Source of the DNA: JAWRCU01 sp033542235
GTDB lineage: Bacteria; Pseudomonadota; Alphaproteobacteria; Rhizobiales; Rhizobiaceae
Assembly: GCF_033542235.1 (NCBI RefSeq)
Contig: NZ_JAWRCU010000037.1
Span: 1 to 14,725, forward strand
DNA length: 14,725 nt
Direction of reading: 5' to 3'
The stretch's first letter is position 1. Each line of letters starts with the position of its first letter. Below the pieces are notes generated by a model. It had not been told where the DNA came from. It was given only the letters and a program-made list of their open reading frames with translations, and ran no database searches. Positions 1-6,663 of the stretch are shown in pieces. A program made the position numbers and the translations under genes.

Positions 1-63
1 TACACAATTTCCAATGCAAGGTGGATCGGCGCGCAGCGCCGAGACGGTTGAGGGGTACTCGTA
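1..63 (+). repeat. Palindromic repeat core copy 1, part of a 63-bp inverted repeat
   Basis: Positions 18-56 are the first of five copies of a ~39-bp core. The core has a GGTGG-type left end, a perfect hairpin (TCGGCGC / GCGCCGA around a 3-nt loop, about 26-42) and ends in GAGGGGT. The whole of 1-63 is identical to the reverse complement of 14619-14681, including the AT-rich leader 1-17, which the other copies lack. The match stops at 64. The repeat may extend left of the window. Confidence 0.9.
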
Positions 64-88
64 AGGCACTACGCTGCTGGCAAGAGCG

Positions 89-124
89 CTATCGCCAAGG
101 CTGCAGGCTCGTAGCCAAATTATC
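89..124 (-). pseudogene. 3' tail remnant of a DUF559 gene
   Basis: Read on the minus strand, the last codons before the TAG at 89-91 give ATSLQPWR. The intact DUF559 gene at 14201-14572 ends DASLQPWR, with its TAG at the same place relative to the neighbouring palindrome. The DNA between repeat core and stop (57-88 versus 14169-14200) is also alignable, at roughly 70 percent by eye. No other part of the gene is recognisable beyond about 124, so this is a tail left by truncation. It sits just upstream of the aldehyde dehydrogenase gene. Confidence 0.6.
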
Positions 125-239
125 CGTCTCCAAGCCGCCATCCAGACAATCTCTCTCCCGCCCCCACCTCGAAAAGCCCGTCTCTCCGCCCCTCTGCGGT
201 AGGTTTGAACAACCCAACCCGGAGGAGGCTCGAAGCAGA

Positions 240-1733
240 ATGTCCGCGCATTTCGCCCCCGTTACCCGCCATGAGGCGCTCGACCGGCTTGCCGATCGCA
301 GGCTCTTACGCACGCTTGCCTATGTCGGCGGCGCATGGACTGCGAGCGATGCCGGGCAGAGCTTCGAGGTGACCGACCCGGCGAGCGGCGAGAGCCTGGC
401 CTGGGTTGCCTCGCTCGGCGCAACGGAAGCCACACGCGCGATCGATGCTGCGGCCAAAGCCTTCCCCAAATGGCGGTCGCTCCTGCCGCAGGAGCGCTCG
501 AAGAGGCTGCGCGCCTGGTATGAGTTGATCGTCGCGGCCAAGGAGGACCTTGCGCTGCTGATGACGCTGGAACAAGGCAAGCCGCTGGCCGAAGCGCGCG
601 GCGAGATCGACTACGCCGCGTCTTTCATCGAGTGGTATGCCGAGGAGGCCAAGCGCCTCAATGTCGAGAGCGTCACCAGCCACCTGCCCGGCGCGGAAAT
701 GAGCGTCGTGCGCGAGCCGCTGGGTGTGGTTGGCCTGGCGACGCCATGGAATTTCCCGTCCGCCATGCTGACCCGCAAGGCGGCGGCAGCGCTCGCTGCA
801 GGCTGCACCGTGGTCGCGCACCCATCCACCGAGACCCCGCTCTCGGCACTGGCGCTCGCAGAGCTAGCGGATCTCGCCGGACTGCCGGCGGGCGTCTTCA
901 ATGTCGTGACCGGCGATGCCGCGACGATCGTCGGCACGCTCTGCGAAGACGCCCGGGTGCGGGCGCTGAGCTTCACCGGGTCGACCGAGATCGGCCGCCT
1001 CATCGCGGCAAAATGCGCGCCGACCATGAAACGGCTCGTCATGGAACTCGGCGGTCATGCGCCGATGATCGTCTTTGCCGACGCGGATATCGAGCGCGCC
1101 GTCTCCATCGCTGTCGACGCGAAGTTCGCGACTTCCGGCCAGGATTGCCTCGCCGCCAACCGCATCTATGTCGAGCGGCCGCTCTACGATCGCTTCTGTG
1201 AAGCCTACGCGCAGCGCGTCGCTTCGCTGAAGGTCGCGCCCGGGCTTGCCGACGGCGCCGAGATCGGCCCCCTGATGCATGATCGCGCCGTGGCAAAGGT
1301 CGAGGCGCAAGTTGCCGATGCGCTTGCCCGCGGCGGGCGGCTGCTCGCCGGCGGCAAGCGCCACGCGGCCGGCCGGCTGTTCTTCGAGCCTACTTTGCTT
1401 GCCGATGTCCCCGACGATGCCCTGATCATGCGCGAGGAGACCTTCGGCCCGGTTGCCGCCGTCGCACCGTTCGACAGCGAGGACGAGGTGATTGCGCGGG
1501 CCAACGATACCGAGTACGGGCTCGTTGCCTATCTCGTCACCGAGAGCGGCGCCCGCCAGCGGCGCGTCGCACGCGCGCTCGACTACGGCATGGTCGCGGT
1601 CAACCGCGTCAAGATCACCGGCGCACCGATCCCCTTCGGCGGCGTCAAACAGTCGGGGCTCGGCCGCGAGGGTTCCAGACACGGCCTCGAAGCCTTTACC
1701 GACCTCAAATATGTCTGCCTCGACGCAGCCTGA
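240..1733 (+). CDS. NAD(P)-dependent succinate-semialdehyde dehydrogenase family protein
   Basis: An aldehyde dehydrogenase of 497 aa, the usual size for GabD-type enzymes, which oxidise succinate semialdehyde or a similar omega-semialdehyde in the cytoplasm. Visible landmarks are ATPWNF with catalytic-site Asn171, FTGSTEIGR at 245-253, ELGG with Glu269, the nucleophile Cys303 in SGQDC, and EETFGPV with Glu400. The start is the ATG at 240, preceded by GGAGGAGG at about 221-228; the open frame runs back to 21, but through repeat DNA. The aminotransferase begins 17 nt after the stop, so the two are probably co-transcribed and act in sequence. One oddity: the cofactor-binding Lys of the VLKP motif is His194 here (VVAHP). 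The family is certain, the exact semialdehyde is not. Confidence 0.9.
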   Translation: MSAHFAPVTRHEALDRLADRRLLRTLAYVGGAWTASDAGQSFEVTDPASGESLAWVASLGATEATRAIDAAAKAFPKWRSLLPQERSKRLRAWYELIVAAKEDLALLMTLEQGKPLAEARGEIDYAASFIEWYAEEAKRLNVESVTSHLPGAEMSVVREPLGVVGLATPWNFPSAMLTRKAAAALAAGCTVVAHPSTETPLSALALAELADLAGLPAGVFNVVTGDAATIVGTLCEDARVRALSFTGSTEIGRLIAAKCAPTMKRLVMELGGHAPMIVFADADIERAVSIAVDAKFATSGQDCLAANRIYVERPLYDRFCEAYAQRVASLKVAPGLADGAEIGPLMHDRAVAKVEAQVADALARGGRLLAGGKRHAAGRLFFEPTLLADVPDDALIMREETFGPVAAVAPFDSEDEVIARANDTEYGLVAYLVTESGARQRRVARALDYGMVAVNRVKITGAPIPFGGVKQSGLGREGSRHGLEAFTDLKYVCLDAA

Positions 1734-1750
1734 GAATAAGGAGTACAGCC

Positions 1751-3130
1751 ATGCTCGATAGATCCAATGAGCTCAACGCCTGGGACCGCGATCACTTCTT
1801 CCACCCGTCGACCCATATGGGCACGCATGCGCGCGGTGAATCCCCCAACCGCACCATCAGCACCGGCGAAGGCGTCTACATCACCGATACCAACGGCAAG
1901 CGCAGCCTCGACGCTTTCGCCGGGCTTTACTGTGTGAATGTCGGCTACGGCCGCCAGGAAATCGCCGACGCGATCGCCGCGCAGGCCAAGGAGCTTGCCT
2001 ACTATCACGCTTATGTCGGCCACGGCACGGATGCCTCGATCCGGCTTGCCAAGATGATCATCGACCGCGCGCCGAAAGGCATGAGCCGCGTCTATTTCGG
2101 CCTCTCCGGTTCCGATGCCAACGAGACCAACATCAAGCTGATCTGGTACTACAACAACGTGCTCGGCCGCCCCGAGAAGAAGAAGATCATCTCGCGCTGG
2201 CGCGGTTATCACGGCTCCGGCATCATGACCGGCTCGCTGACCGGGCTCGAGCTTTTCCACAACGCGTTTGACCTGCCGCGCGCGCCGATCCTCCACACCG
2301 AGGCGCCCTACTACTTCCGCCGCGCCGACCGGTCGCTCACGGAGGAGCAGTTCTCGCAGTTCTGTGCCGACAAGCTGGAAGAGATGATCCTTGCCGAAGG
2401 GCCAGAGACGGTCGCTGCCTTCATCGGCGAGCCGATCCTCGGCACCGGCGGCATCGTGCCGCCGCCGGCCGGCTATTGGGAGAAGATCCAGGCCGTGCTC
2501 AGGAAATATGACGTGCTGCTCGTCGCCGACGAGGTGGTGACCGGCTTCGGGCGCCTCGGCACGATGTTCGGCTCCGATCACTACGGCATCAAGCCCGACC
2601 TCATCACCATCGCAAAGGGCCTCACCTCCGCCTATGCGCCGCTCTCCGGCGTGATCGTTTCGGACAAGGTCTGGCAGGTACTCGTGCAAGGGTCGGACAA
2701 GCTCGGCTCGCTCGGCCATGGCTGGACCTATTCGGCCCACCCGATCTGTGCGGCCGCCGGCGTCGCCAACCTCGAGCTGATCGACAAGCTCGATCTCGTC
2801 ACCAACGCCCGGGAAACCGGTCTCTACTTCCGCACCGAACTGGCGAAGGCGCTGGCAGATCACCCGAATGTCGGTGACGTGCGCGGCGACGGCATGCTCG
2901 CGGCGGTCGAATTCGTTGCCGACAAGGCTGATTGCGTCTTCTTCGATCCGGCCAGGAAGGTCGGCCCGCAGATTGCCACGGCGCTGGCCGAGCGCGGCGT
3001 CATCGGCCGCGCCATGCCGCAAGGCGACATCCTGGGCTTCGCCCCGCCGCTCTGCCTCACGAAGGAGGAAGCGGACATCGTGGTGGACAAGACCACGGAT
3101 GCGGTGAAGACGGTGTTCGCCAACCTGTAA
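1751..3130 (+). CDS. Class III PLP aminotransferase (omega-amino acid/diamine:pyruvate type)
   Basis: A 459-aa fold-type I aminotransferase of the class III group. Features in order: AGLYCVNVGYG at 57-67, the phosphate-binding GSDANET at 120-126, RWRGYHG at 149-155, VADEVVTGFGR with PLP-contacting Asp260, and IAKG with Schiff-base Lys289. The N-terminal half resembles the SpuC/OpaA and Chromobacterium omega-transaminase type, which use GABA, putrescine or other omega-amines with pyruvate. AAGGAG at 1738-1743 lies 7 nt before the ATG. It follows the semialdehyde dehydrogenase by 17 nt, which fits a two-step route from an omega-amine through a semialdehyde to a carboxylate. Many relatives carry the loose label aspartate aminotransferase family; aspartate is unlikely to be the substrate. 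No U-tract terminator is visible downstream. Confidence 0.9.
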   Translation: MLDRSNELNAWDRDHFFHPSTHMGTHARGESPNRTISTGEGVYITDTNGKRSLDAFAGLYCVNVGYGRQEIADAIAAQAKELAYYHAYVGHGTDASIRLAKMIIDRAPKGMSRVYFGLSGSDANETNIKLIWYYNNVLGRPEKKKIISRWRGYHGSGIMTGSLTGLELFHNAFDLPRAPILHTEAPYYFRRADRSLTEEQFSQFCADKLEEMILAEGPETVAAFIGEPILGTGGIVPPPAGYWEKIQAVLRKYDVLLVADEVVTGFGRLGTMFGSDHYGIKPDLITIAKGLTSAYAPLSGVIVSDKVWQVLVQGSDKLGSLGHGWTYSAHPICAAAGVANLELIDKLDLVTNARETGLYFRTELAKALADHPNVGDVRGDGMLAAVEFVADKADCVFFDPARKVGPQIATALAERGVIGRAMPQGDILGFAPPLCLTKEEADIVVDKTTDAVKTVFANL

Positions 3131-3220
3131 GGGGCTGGCTTAGATCTCTCTGCCTTCAGCGCAGGCTTCCATGCAGGAAAGCCATTGGACCGGCGGACGG
3201 GGATTACCAGCGACGCTGCT

Positions 3221-3260
3221 GTCCCCCTTCCCCTTGTGGGGAGGGATTCAGGGTGAGGGT
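3221..3260. repeat. Short palindromic intergenic element
   Basis: A stem of the CCCTTCCCC-ttgt-GGGGAGGG kind at about 3224-3246, followed by CAGGGTGAGGG. It is the same family as the arms at 8420-8563 (CCCTCACCC next to CTCTCCCC). It lies in the 629-nt gene-free stretch 3131-3759, which otherwise holds only the repeats at 3349-3480 and a promoter. Confidence 0.6.
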
Positions 3261-3348
3261 CCGACGCGCGCCAATTCAAACCGGAAGTGGAGTCTGCTTC
3301 AGCTAAACCTTGCAGAGTAATCGCGAGGCACCTCCACACTGCATCCTC

Positions 3349-3480
3349 CCCACAAGAGGCGCGGCAGCCCCCCGCTCCGCCTCGCTTCGCTCGGCACCTC
3401 TCCCCCTCAAGAGGGGAGAGGAAGGGCGCCTGGCGTTTGCGGCCGGCGCTTCGTCTCCCCCGTCGACCGGGGGAGAGGTG
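3349..3480. repeat. Mosaic of short hairpin repeats
   Basis: At least two GC-rich hairpins occur here: CCTCTCCCC with GGGGAGAGG at 3397-3421 (9-bp stem) and CTCCCCC with GGGGGAG at 3455-3475. A CCGCTCCGCCTCGCTTCGC-like linker precedes them. Open frames across this stretch exist on both strands but encode only repeat-derived Pro/Arg/Ser-rich peptides and are not genes. This is a typical rhizobial intergenic mosaic element; no function is visible. Confidence 0.55.
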
Positions 3481-3681
3481 GTTCGAGGCCCATGACTTGT
3501 CACCCGGTTCGTTCATGACCATCAAGGTAACCGCCTCGGCGGAAATATCCATTCGCTAAAGCCGCCGGACCTGATTGCCCTTGCCGCCTGCAAGATCTCC
3601 CCCTTGGAAGGCATTTTCGCGCAGCTTCCCGAACGCGACATTCAACACGATCCGGTCATTGCGACTCCGCAGCTTGCGGCC

Positions 3682-3707
3682 GGAACAAACCGATTGGCGG
3701 CATAGTT
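3682..3707 (+). promoter_or_regulatory. Candidate EcfG/RpoE2-type general stress promoter
   Basis: GGAAC at 3682-3686, then 17 nt, then AGTT at 3704-3707, which reads GGAAC-N19-TT. This matches the consensus known for the Sinorhizobium RpoE2 general stress sigma factor (GGAAC-N18/19-TT). A start near 3713 would give a leader of about 47 nt to the ATG at 3760. The assignment is by pattern only. Confidence 0.5.
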
Positions 3708-3759
3708 ATGTCGGTCACGACAGCAGGACGCTCGGTAGAGAGGCGAAGGAGTTGCATCG

Positions 3760-4125
3760 ATGAGTGACGTCAGGGCGCAGATTGCGGTCGAGCTGGTCAA
3801 TGCCCTGCAGAGGCTGGGCGCCAAACCGGACCTTCTCGGCCCCATAGGCAGCTATCGCGTTACCCTGCAGGACGAAGGCGTGTTGCGTCGCCTGTGGAAG
3901 CGGAACAATGCAATGGGTCTCAGTGCCTATCGCCATGGCACGCCTGGTGTAGACGGCGGAATCGAGCGGGAGATCATGATAGCCGCGCAGGCCCTCGATG
4001 CGCCGATCGAGCTGCTGCGTGTCATCGATGGTTGGGGGGCTACCCTGTCCGACGAAGCGGTTCTGCAGCAGCTATGGGAATGGAACCGGCAGGAAGACAA
4101 GCGGCAGGAACCCACTCGGCATTAG
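3760..4125 (+). CDS. Hypothetical protein with an internal duplication
   Basis: A 121-aa cytoplasmic protein with no signal peptide or membrane segment. AAGGAG at 3746-3751 lies 8 nt before the ATG. I recognise no family. The protein consists of two versions of one ~37-residue unit: residues about 15-51 contain LLGPIGSYRVTLQDEGVL then LWKRNN, and residues about 76-112 contain LLRVIDGWGATLSDEAVL then LWEWNR. The shared pattern is LL..I..(8)TL.DE.VL..LW..N, mainly helical by appearance. The GGAAC-N19-TT promoter upstream suggests general stress control. Genes on both sides are also small; those at 4727-6123 have stress-protein features. Confidence 0.75.
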   Translation: MSDVRAQIAVELVNALQRLGAKPDLLGPIGSYRVTLQDEGVLRRLWKRNNAMGLSAYRHGTPGVDGGIEREIMIAAQALDAPIELLRVIDGWGATLSDEAVLQQLWEWNRQEDKRQEPTRH

Positions 4126-4311
4126 CCGGGCTGCTGCGCTTCCGGTCCTCGACAAAGCAGCGCGCCATTTTTTCGCTGCCATATCATTTTGAATAACGGA
4201 CCATCCGCAGAAGAGCTAAACAGACCCTTGTCGCCCGCCATTTGACCAGGCACGGGGGCGCTTGGAAGAGCCCATCGCGCTTTCGCCGCAACCGATTGAG
4301 CGAAGTTCGTG

Positions 4312-4506
4312 ATGACTGTCGTTTCCAAGCCCCTGACTGCAAAACAAACCTTCATCGAACTGCTCGACAACGCGGGTGATTGGTTCGTCCGTGTCGTTGA
4401 GGACGGTCGCGAGACAGTCCGAACCTTCGACAAACGATCATCTGCCAAAGCTTGTGCCGAAGGGCACCGAACCAGGCTTGGGCTGGAGGAAGTCACGCGC
4501 GTGTAG
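4312..4506 (+). CDS. Small hypothetical protein
   Basis: A 64-aa soluble protein of mixed charge that I do not recognise. The middle, DNAGDWFVRVVEDGRETVRTF, reads like two beta strands around a turn, followed by a helix rich in Ala, Lys and Glu (SSAKACAEGHRTRLGL). Starts at 4309 (GTG) and 4312 (ATG) are adjacent; ATG is preferred. The ribosome binding site is weak (GAGCGAAG at about 4298-4305). It stands alone, 186 nt after the 121-aa gene, and converges on the gene ending at 4727. Coding is supported by codon pattern and by the absence of repeats, not by homology. Confidence 0.55.
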   Translation: MTVVSKPLTAKQTFIELLDNAGDWFVRVVEDGRETVRTFDKRSSAKACAEGHRTRLGLEEVTRV

Positions 4507-4544
4507 GCTTTGCCAGCAGAAACGAAAGGAGCCCGCCGGCCGAA

Positions 4545-4590
4545 GCTAGCGAGGCATCCAGACGAACGCTAGCGAGGCATCCAGCCGAAC
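4545..4590. repeat. 23-bp tandem direct repeat, two units
   Basis: Units 4545-4567 and 4568-4590 are both of the form GCTAGCGAGGCATCCAG + (A/C)CGAAC and differ at one base. They lie in the 220-nt convergent gap between the 64-aa gene and the GSP17M-like gene. A replication-slippage duplication is the simplest reading. Confidence 0.8.
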
Positions 4591-4692
4591 CGGGCTTCAG
4601 GGCGCAGACCCGGCTTGCGAGTTCTGCCTTGGTGAGTTTGGCCGTGAGGGAGGAGTTCCCGTCCAACCCCCGAGCCTTCCCGCAACCTTGGC

Positions 4693-4720
4693 AGCCCCGC
4701 TGCCGAAAGGCAGCGGGGCT
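4693..4720. terminator. Strong stem-loop after the GSP17M-like gene
   Basis: A perfect 12-bp stem AGCCCCGCTGCC / GGCAGCGGGGCT around a GAAA (plus) or TTTC (minus) tetraloop, starting 6 nt beyond the stop of the minus-strand gene. There is no T-tract on either side, so it may be a weak or factor-assisted terminator, or a 3'-end stabiliser. It could serve both convergent genes. Confidence 0.55.
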
Positions 4721-4726
4721 GTCAGT

Positions 4727-5344
4727 TCAGATCCTGTTGGCACGTCGTGCCCGGTCTCCGGCCATTTCATCCGCCGTGTAGGTTTCGGCATCGGCATCAA
4801 ATCCGGTCCACCCGCCTGCTTCGTATTCACGACGGCGTTCTGCCAGGTCCACGGACCTCGATTCTCGGAGTATCCGCTCGGCAATGTCGGCAAGCTCATC
4901 GGCGACCCTGGCTGAAACCAACGTCCCGCCGCGCCGCACGCCCTCTGCATAGGCGTGTGCATCCCTTTCCGGGACGCCGGATTCCGTGAGGGCGCCGATA
5001 ATTCCACCCGCAGCCCCGCCGACAGCCGCACCGCCTATCGCGCCGACAGCAGTGGCTGCCAGCCATCCGGCCGCCACCACCGGACCGACCCCTGGGATGG
5101 CTATGATGCCGAGCCCTGCCAACAATCCGCCGGCGCCGCCGAGCACGGCACCCACGCCGGCACCACTCGCTGCATCCTCGCCGGCGTCTGAAGTATCCCG
5201 GGCCGAGCCATCTCCGTCATACCAGCCGGTCGAGTTGTTGGCGACAATGCTGATATCGGAATCCGGAACGCCGTTTGCCTCGAGTTCGGCGACCGCCCCG
5301 GAGGCGTCTTCGTAGTTGTCGAATAGTCCCGTTACAGTTTTCAT
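4727..5344 (-). CDS. GSP17M/YflT-like N-terminal domain stress protein
   Basis: A 205-aa protein. Residues 1-35 (MKTVTGLFDNYEDASGAVAE, then GVPDSDISIV) match the start of the general stress protein 17M / YflT heat-induced domain. Residues about 60-118 are a glycine/alanine-rich hydrophobic stretch with glycine-zipper patterning (GAVLGGAGGLLAGLG, then GGAAVGGAAGGIIGAL), which could insert in or pack against a membrane. After this come RDAHAYAEGVRRGGTLVSARV, as in the second half of this family, and a charged tail. AGGGA lies about 9 nt before the ATG. It begins 23 nt after the DUF4142 gene, so the two likely form an operon. The biochemical role of the family is unknown; stress association is by family name. 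Confidence 0.8.
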   Translation of the reverse strand: MKTVTGLFDNYEDASGAVAELEANGVPDSDISIVANNSTGWYDGDGSARDTSDAGEDAASGAGVGAVLGGAGGLLAGLGIIAIPGVGPVVAAGWLAATAVGAIGGAAVGGAAGGIIGALTESGVPERDAHAYAEGVRRGGTLVSARVADELADIAERILRESRSVDLAERRREYEAGGWTGFDADAETYTADEMAGDRARRANRI

Positions 5345-5367
5345 TTTTCTATCCCTGATCTCTGTTT

Positions 5368-6123
5368 TCAGTCGGTGCCGGCAACGACGTTGCCTTGATA
5401 GTCGAGCGACACGGTTGTGCTCTTCCCGTCCTTAGTCGCCTGGCCGCGCCATATTCCCTTGTCGTCCTTGGTCAGCTTGGACACGTCGGAGAAGCCGGCA
5501 TCCTGGATCCGGCTCTTGGCCTGGTCTTCCGTAAAGCTGTTCGCTCCGGGGACGGGAGCTGCCGGATTTTTTGTATCGCTGGTGCTCACGGCCGGAGTGG
5601 TCGAGCTTGTGGTGGAAGAGTTGCCGTCCATGGTGGAGGCAATCTTCTCGATCATGTCCTTGTGCATCTTGAGCGTCGGCACGGTCTCCTGGGCGAACGC
5701 CTTCAACTGCGCGTTGTCACCATCCTTGGCGTAGCTCTCGAACAGCTTGACCGCGTCCGTATGCGCGTCGCGCTGCATCTGGACATATTCGTTGTCGACC
5801 GGATCCTTGGCACTCCGCAGAGCGTCCAGATCGCTCTTGTGCTTGGCATCCAGCTCCGTCGGCACCTTCAGCTTCTCTTCGCCGGCGATCGTCTTCAGCT
5901 TGGCATTGGCCTTGCCGTGATCGTCGATCATCTTCTGCGCGAAATCCTTCACGCTCTGATCCCGAGCCTTGTCTTGAGCGATCTTGCTGGAATCGACTTC
6001 GAAGATGCCTCCAGAAGCGGCCTTGTCGACGAAGTCCTGTGCACTGTCGGCCGCAAGTGCGGGCAAACCAATTGTGAGAGCTACGGCAGCGGCCGCCGCA
6101 GCCAGAAGTAGGCTACTTTTCAT
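5368..6123 (-). CDS. Secreted DUF4142 protein with C-terminal PepSY-like domain
   Basis: A 251-aa exported protein. Residues 1-24 are a Sec signal peptide (Ala/Leu-rich core, cleavage expected after LPALA). Residues about 27-165 are a DUF4142 four-helix bundle of ferritin-like appearance: FVDKAASGGIFEVDSSKIA, DFAQKMIDDHGKAN, VPTLKMHKDMIEKI. A Ser/Thr-rich linker (167-190) then joins residues about 196-251 (SFTEDQAKSRIQDAGF, GIWRGQATKDGK, VSLDYQGNV), which have the shape of a PepSY domain. GAGGA precedes the ATG at 8 nt. It is the first gene of a probable two-gene operon with the GSP17M-like gene. The molecular function of DUF4142 is not established; periplasmic location is inferred from the signal peptide. 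Confidence 0.85.
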   Translation of the reverse strand: MKSSLLLAAAAAAVALTIGLPALAADSAQDFVDKAASGGIFEVDSSKIAQDKARDQSVKDFAQKMIDDHGKANAKLKTIAGEEKLKVPTELDAKHKSDLDALRSAKDPVDNEYVQMQRDAHTDAVKLFESYAKDGDNAQLKAFAQETVPTLKMHKDMIEKIASTMDGNSSTTSSTTPAVSTSDTKNPAAPVPGANSFTEDQAKSRIQDAGFSDVSKLTKDDKGIWRGQATKDGKSTTVSLDYQGNVVAGTD

Positions 6124-6222
6124 GAGATAGGTCCTCGTTGGTCACACAAGCACTTACTCACGAGCCCGTGAATTGTTCCGCAGATGGACGAGGCTTTATT
6201 TCGGCGCTGCTGCGTCGAACTA

Positions 6223-6240
6223 TGTCAAAGTATATTGACA
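6223..6240. promoter_or_regulatory. Small palindrome TGTCAA-N6-TTGACA
   Basis: A perfect 6-bp inverted repeat with a 6-nt AT-rich spacer, about 100 nt upstream of the DUF4142 start. It could be a regulator binding site; the right arm also equals a -35 box on the plus strand, where there is no gene. No regulator can be named. The rest of 6124-6380 shows nothing else I recognise. Confidence 0.25.
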
Positions 6241-6381
6241 AGGGTCGCCTTGGCAGCACGGCGGGAGCCCGCGAATTTGAGCTGAGCTTCCGGCTTGAGG
6301 AACCGGCTGCCGGTCAGCTGGTAAGGTTTGTTGAAGGGAGGGAATTGCTGTCGCAGCAGTCTTCGGAAGAGCGTCAGGAGC

Positions 6382-6486
6382 CGATGATCGTGTCGCAGTC
6401 GCAGGTGAGCTTCTGCAGCACTTCGTCATTCCAGAAGGGCATCACGCGCAGCTTCTGTTTGTTGTTGGGATAGGCTGGTGCGACAT
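6382..6486 (-). pseudogene. DUF559 gene remnant with internal deletion
   Basis: On the minus strand, 6486 down to about 6450 encodes MSHQPIPTTNRS, matching the N-terminus of the intact DUF559 protein at 14201-14572 (MPHQPVPPKNRS). In a different frame, about 6449 down to 6382 encodes RVMPFWNDEVL then CDTII, matching RVLRFWNDEVV then CDTII near its C-terminus. The bases aligned to about 14306-14534 are missing, roughly 229 bp, with similar short sequence at both edges (GCG and CAGCTTCTG / AAGCTTCTG). The loss removes the Asp and Glu-x-Asp putative active-site residues and shifts the frame, so the copy is dead. Confidence 0.8.
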
Positions 6487-6537
6487 GGCCGGCGCGTATC
6501 TCACTGGCGCCCATTCCACTAACGTCGCGCCCTGCAG

Positions 6538-6601
6538 ACCCCTCATCCGTCTCGGCGCTAAAGCGCCGATCCACCTTCTCCCACAAGGGGAGAAGGGGAG
6601 G
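6538..6601 (-). repeat. Palindromic repeat core copy 2 with GC-rich arm
   Basis: The core (6538-6577) is in minus orientation, with its GAGGGGT end pointing at the DUF559 remnant, exactly as the 5'-side repeat does at the intact cassette. The hairpin loop is one base longer (GGCGCTAAAGCGCC). An extra module follows outside it: CTCCC-acaagg-GGAG-type stem at 6578-6601. It lies in the 642-nt gene-free gap 6124-6765. Confidence 0.85.
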
Positions 6602-6663
6602 CCTGCGTTTTGCGCCTCCGCCAATCTCCGGCGCTTGAGATTTGCAGCGAGCTGAATGCCGGG

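Noticed and set aside
21..239. N-terminal extension of the aldehyde dehydrogenase by 73 residues
   Set aside because: It would translate through the palindromic repeat and DUF559 tail; the ATG at 240 has a strong ribosome binding site and gives the usual family length.
1583..3022. Long open frame (479 codons) on the minus strand
   Set aside because: It is antisense to the aminotransferase gene, arises from high GC at third positions, and shows no recognisable protein features.
3221..3480. CRISPR-like array
   Set aside because: The repeats are few, palindromic, irregularly spaced and of different families, with no spacers of uniform length and no cas genes.
6150..6180. GGAAC (minus strand, 6175-6179) as an EcfG -35 box for the DUF4142 operon
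   Set aside because: No TT is found 18-19 nt downstream, so the -10 half of the consensus is missing; stress control of this operon remains only a family-based guess.
6138..6473. Plus-strand open frame of 111 codons
   Set aside because: It runs through the operon upstream region and the DUF559 remnant, has no ribosome binding site, and encodes nothing recognisable.
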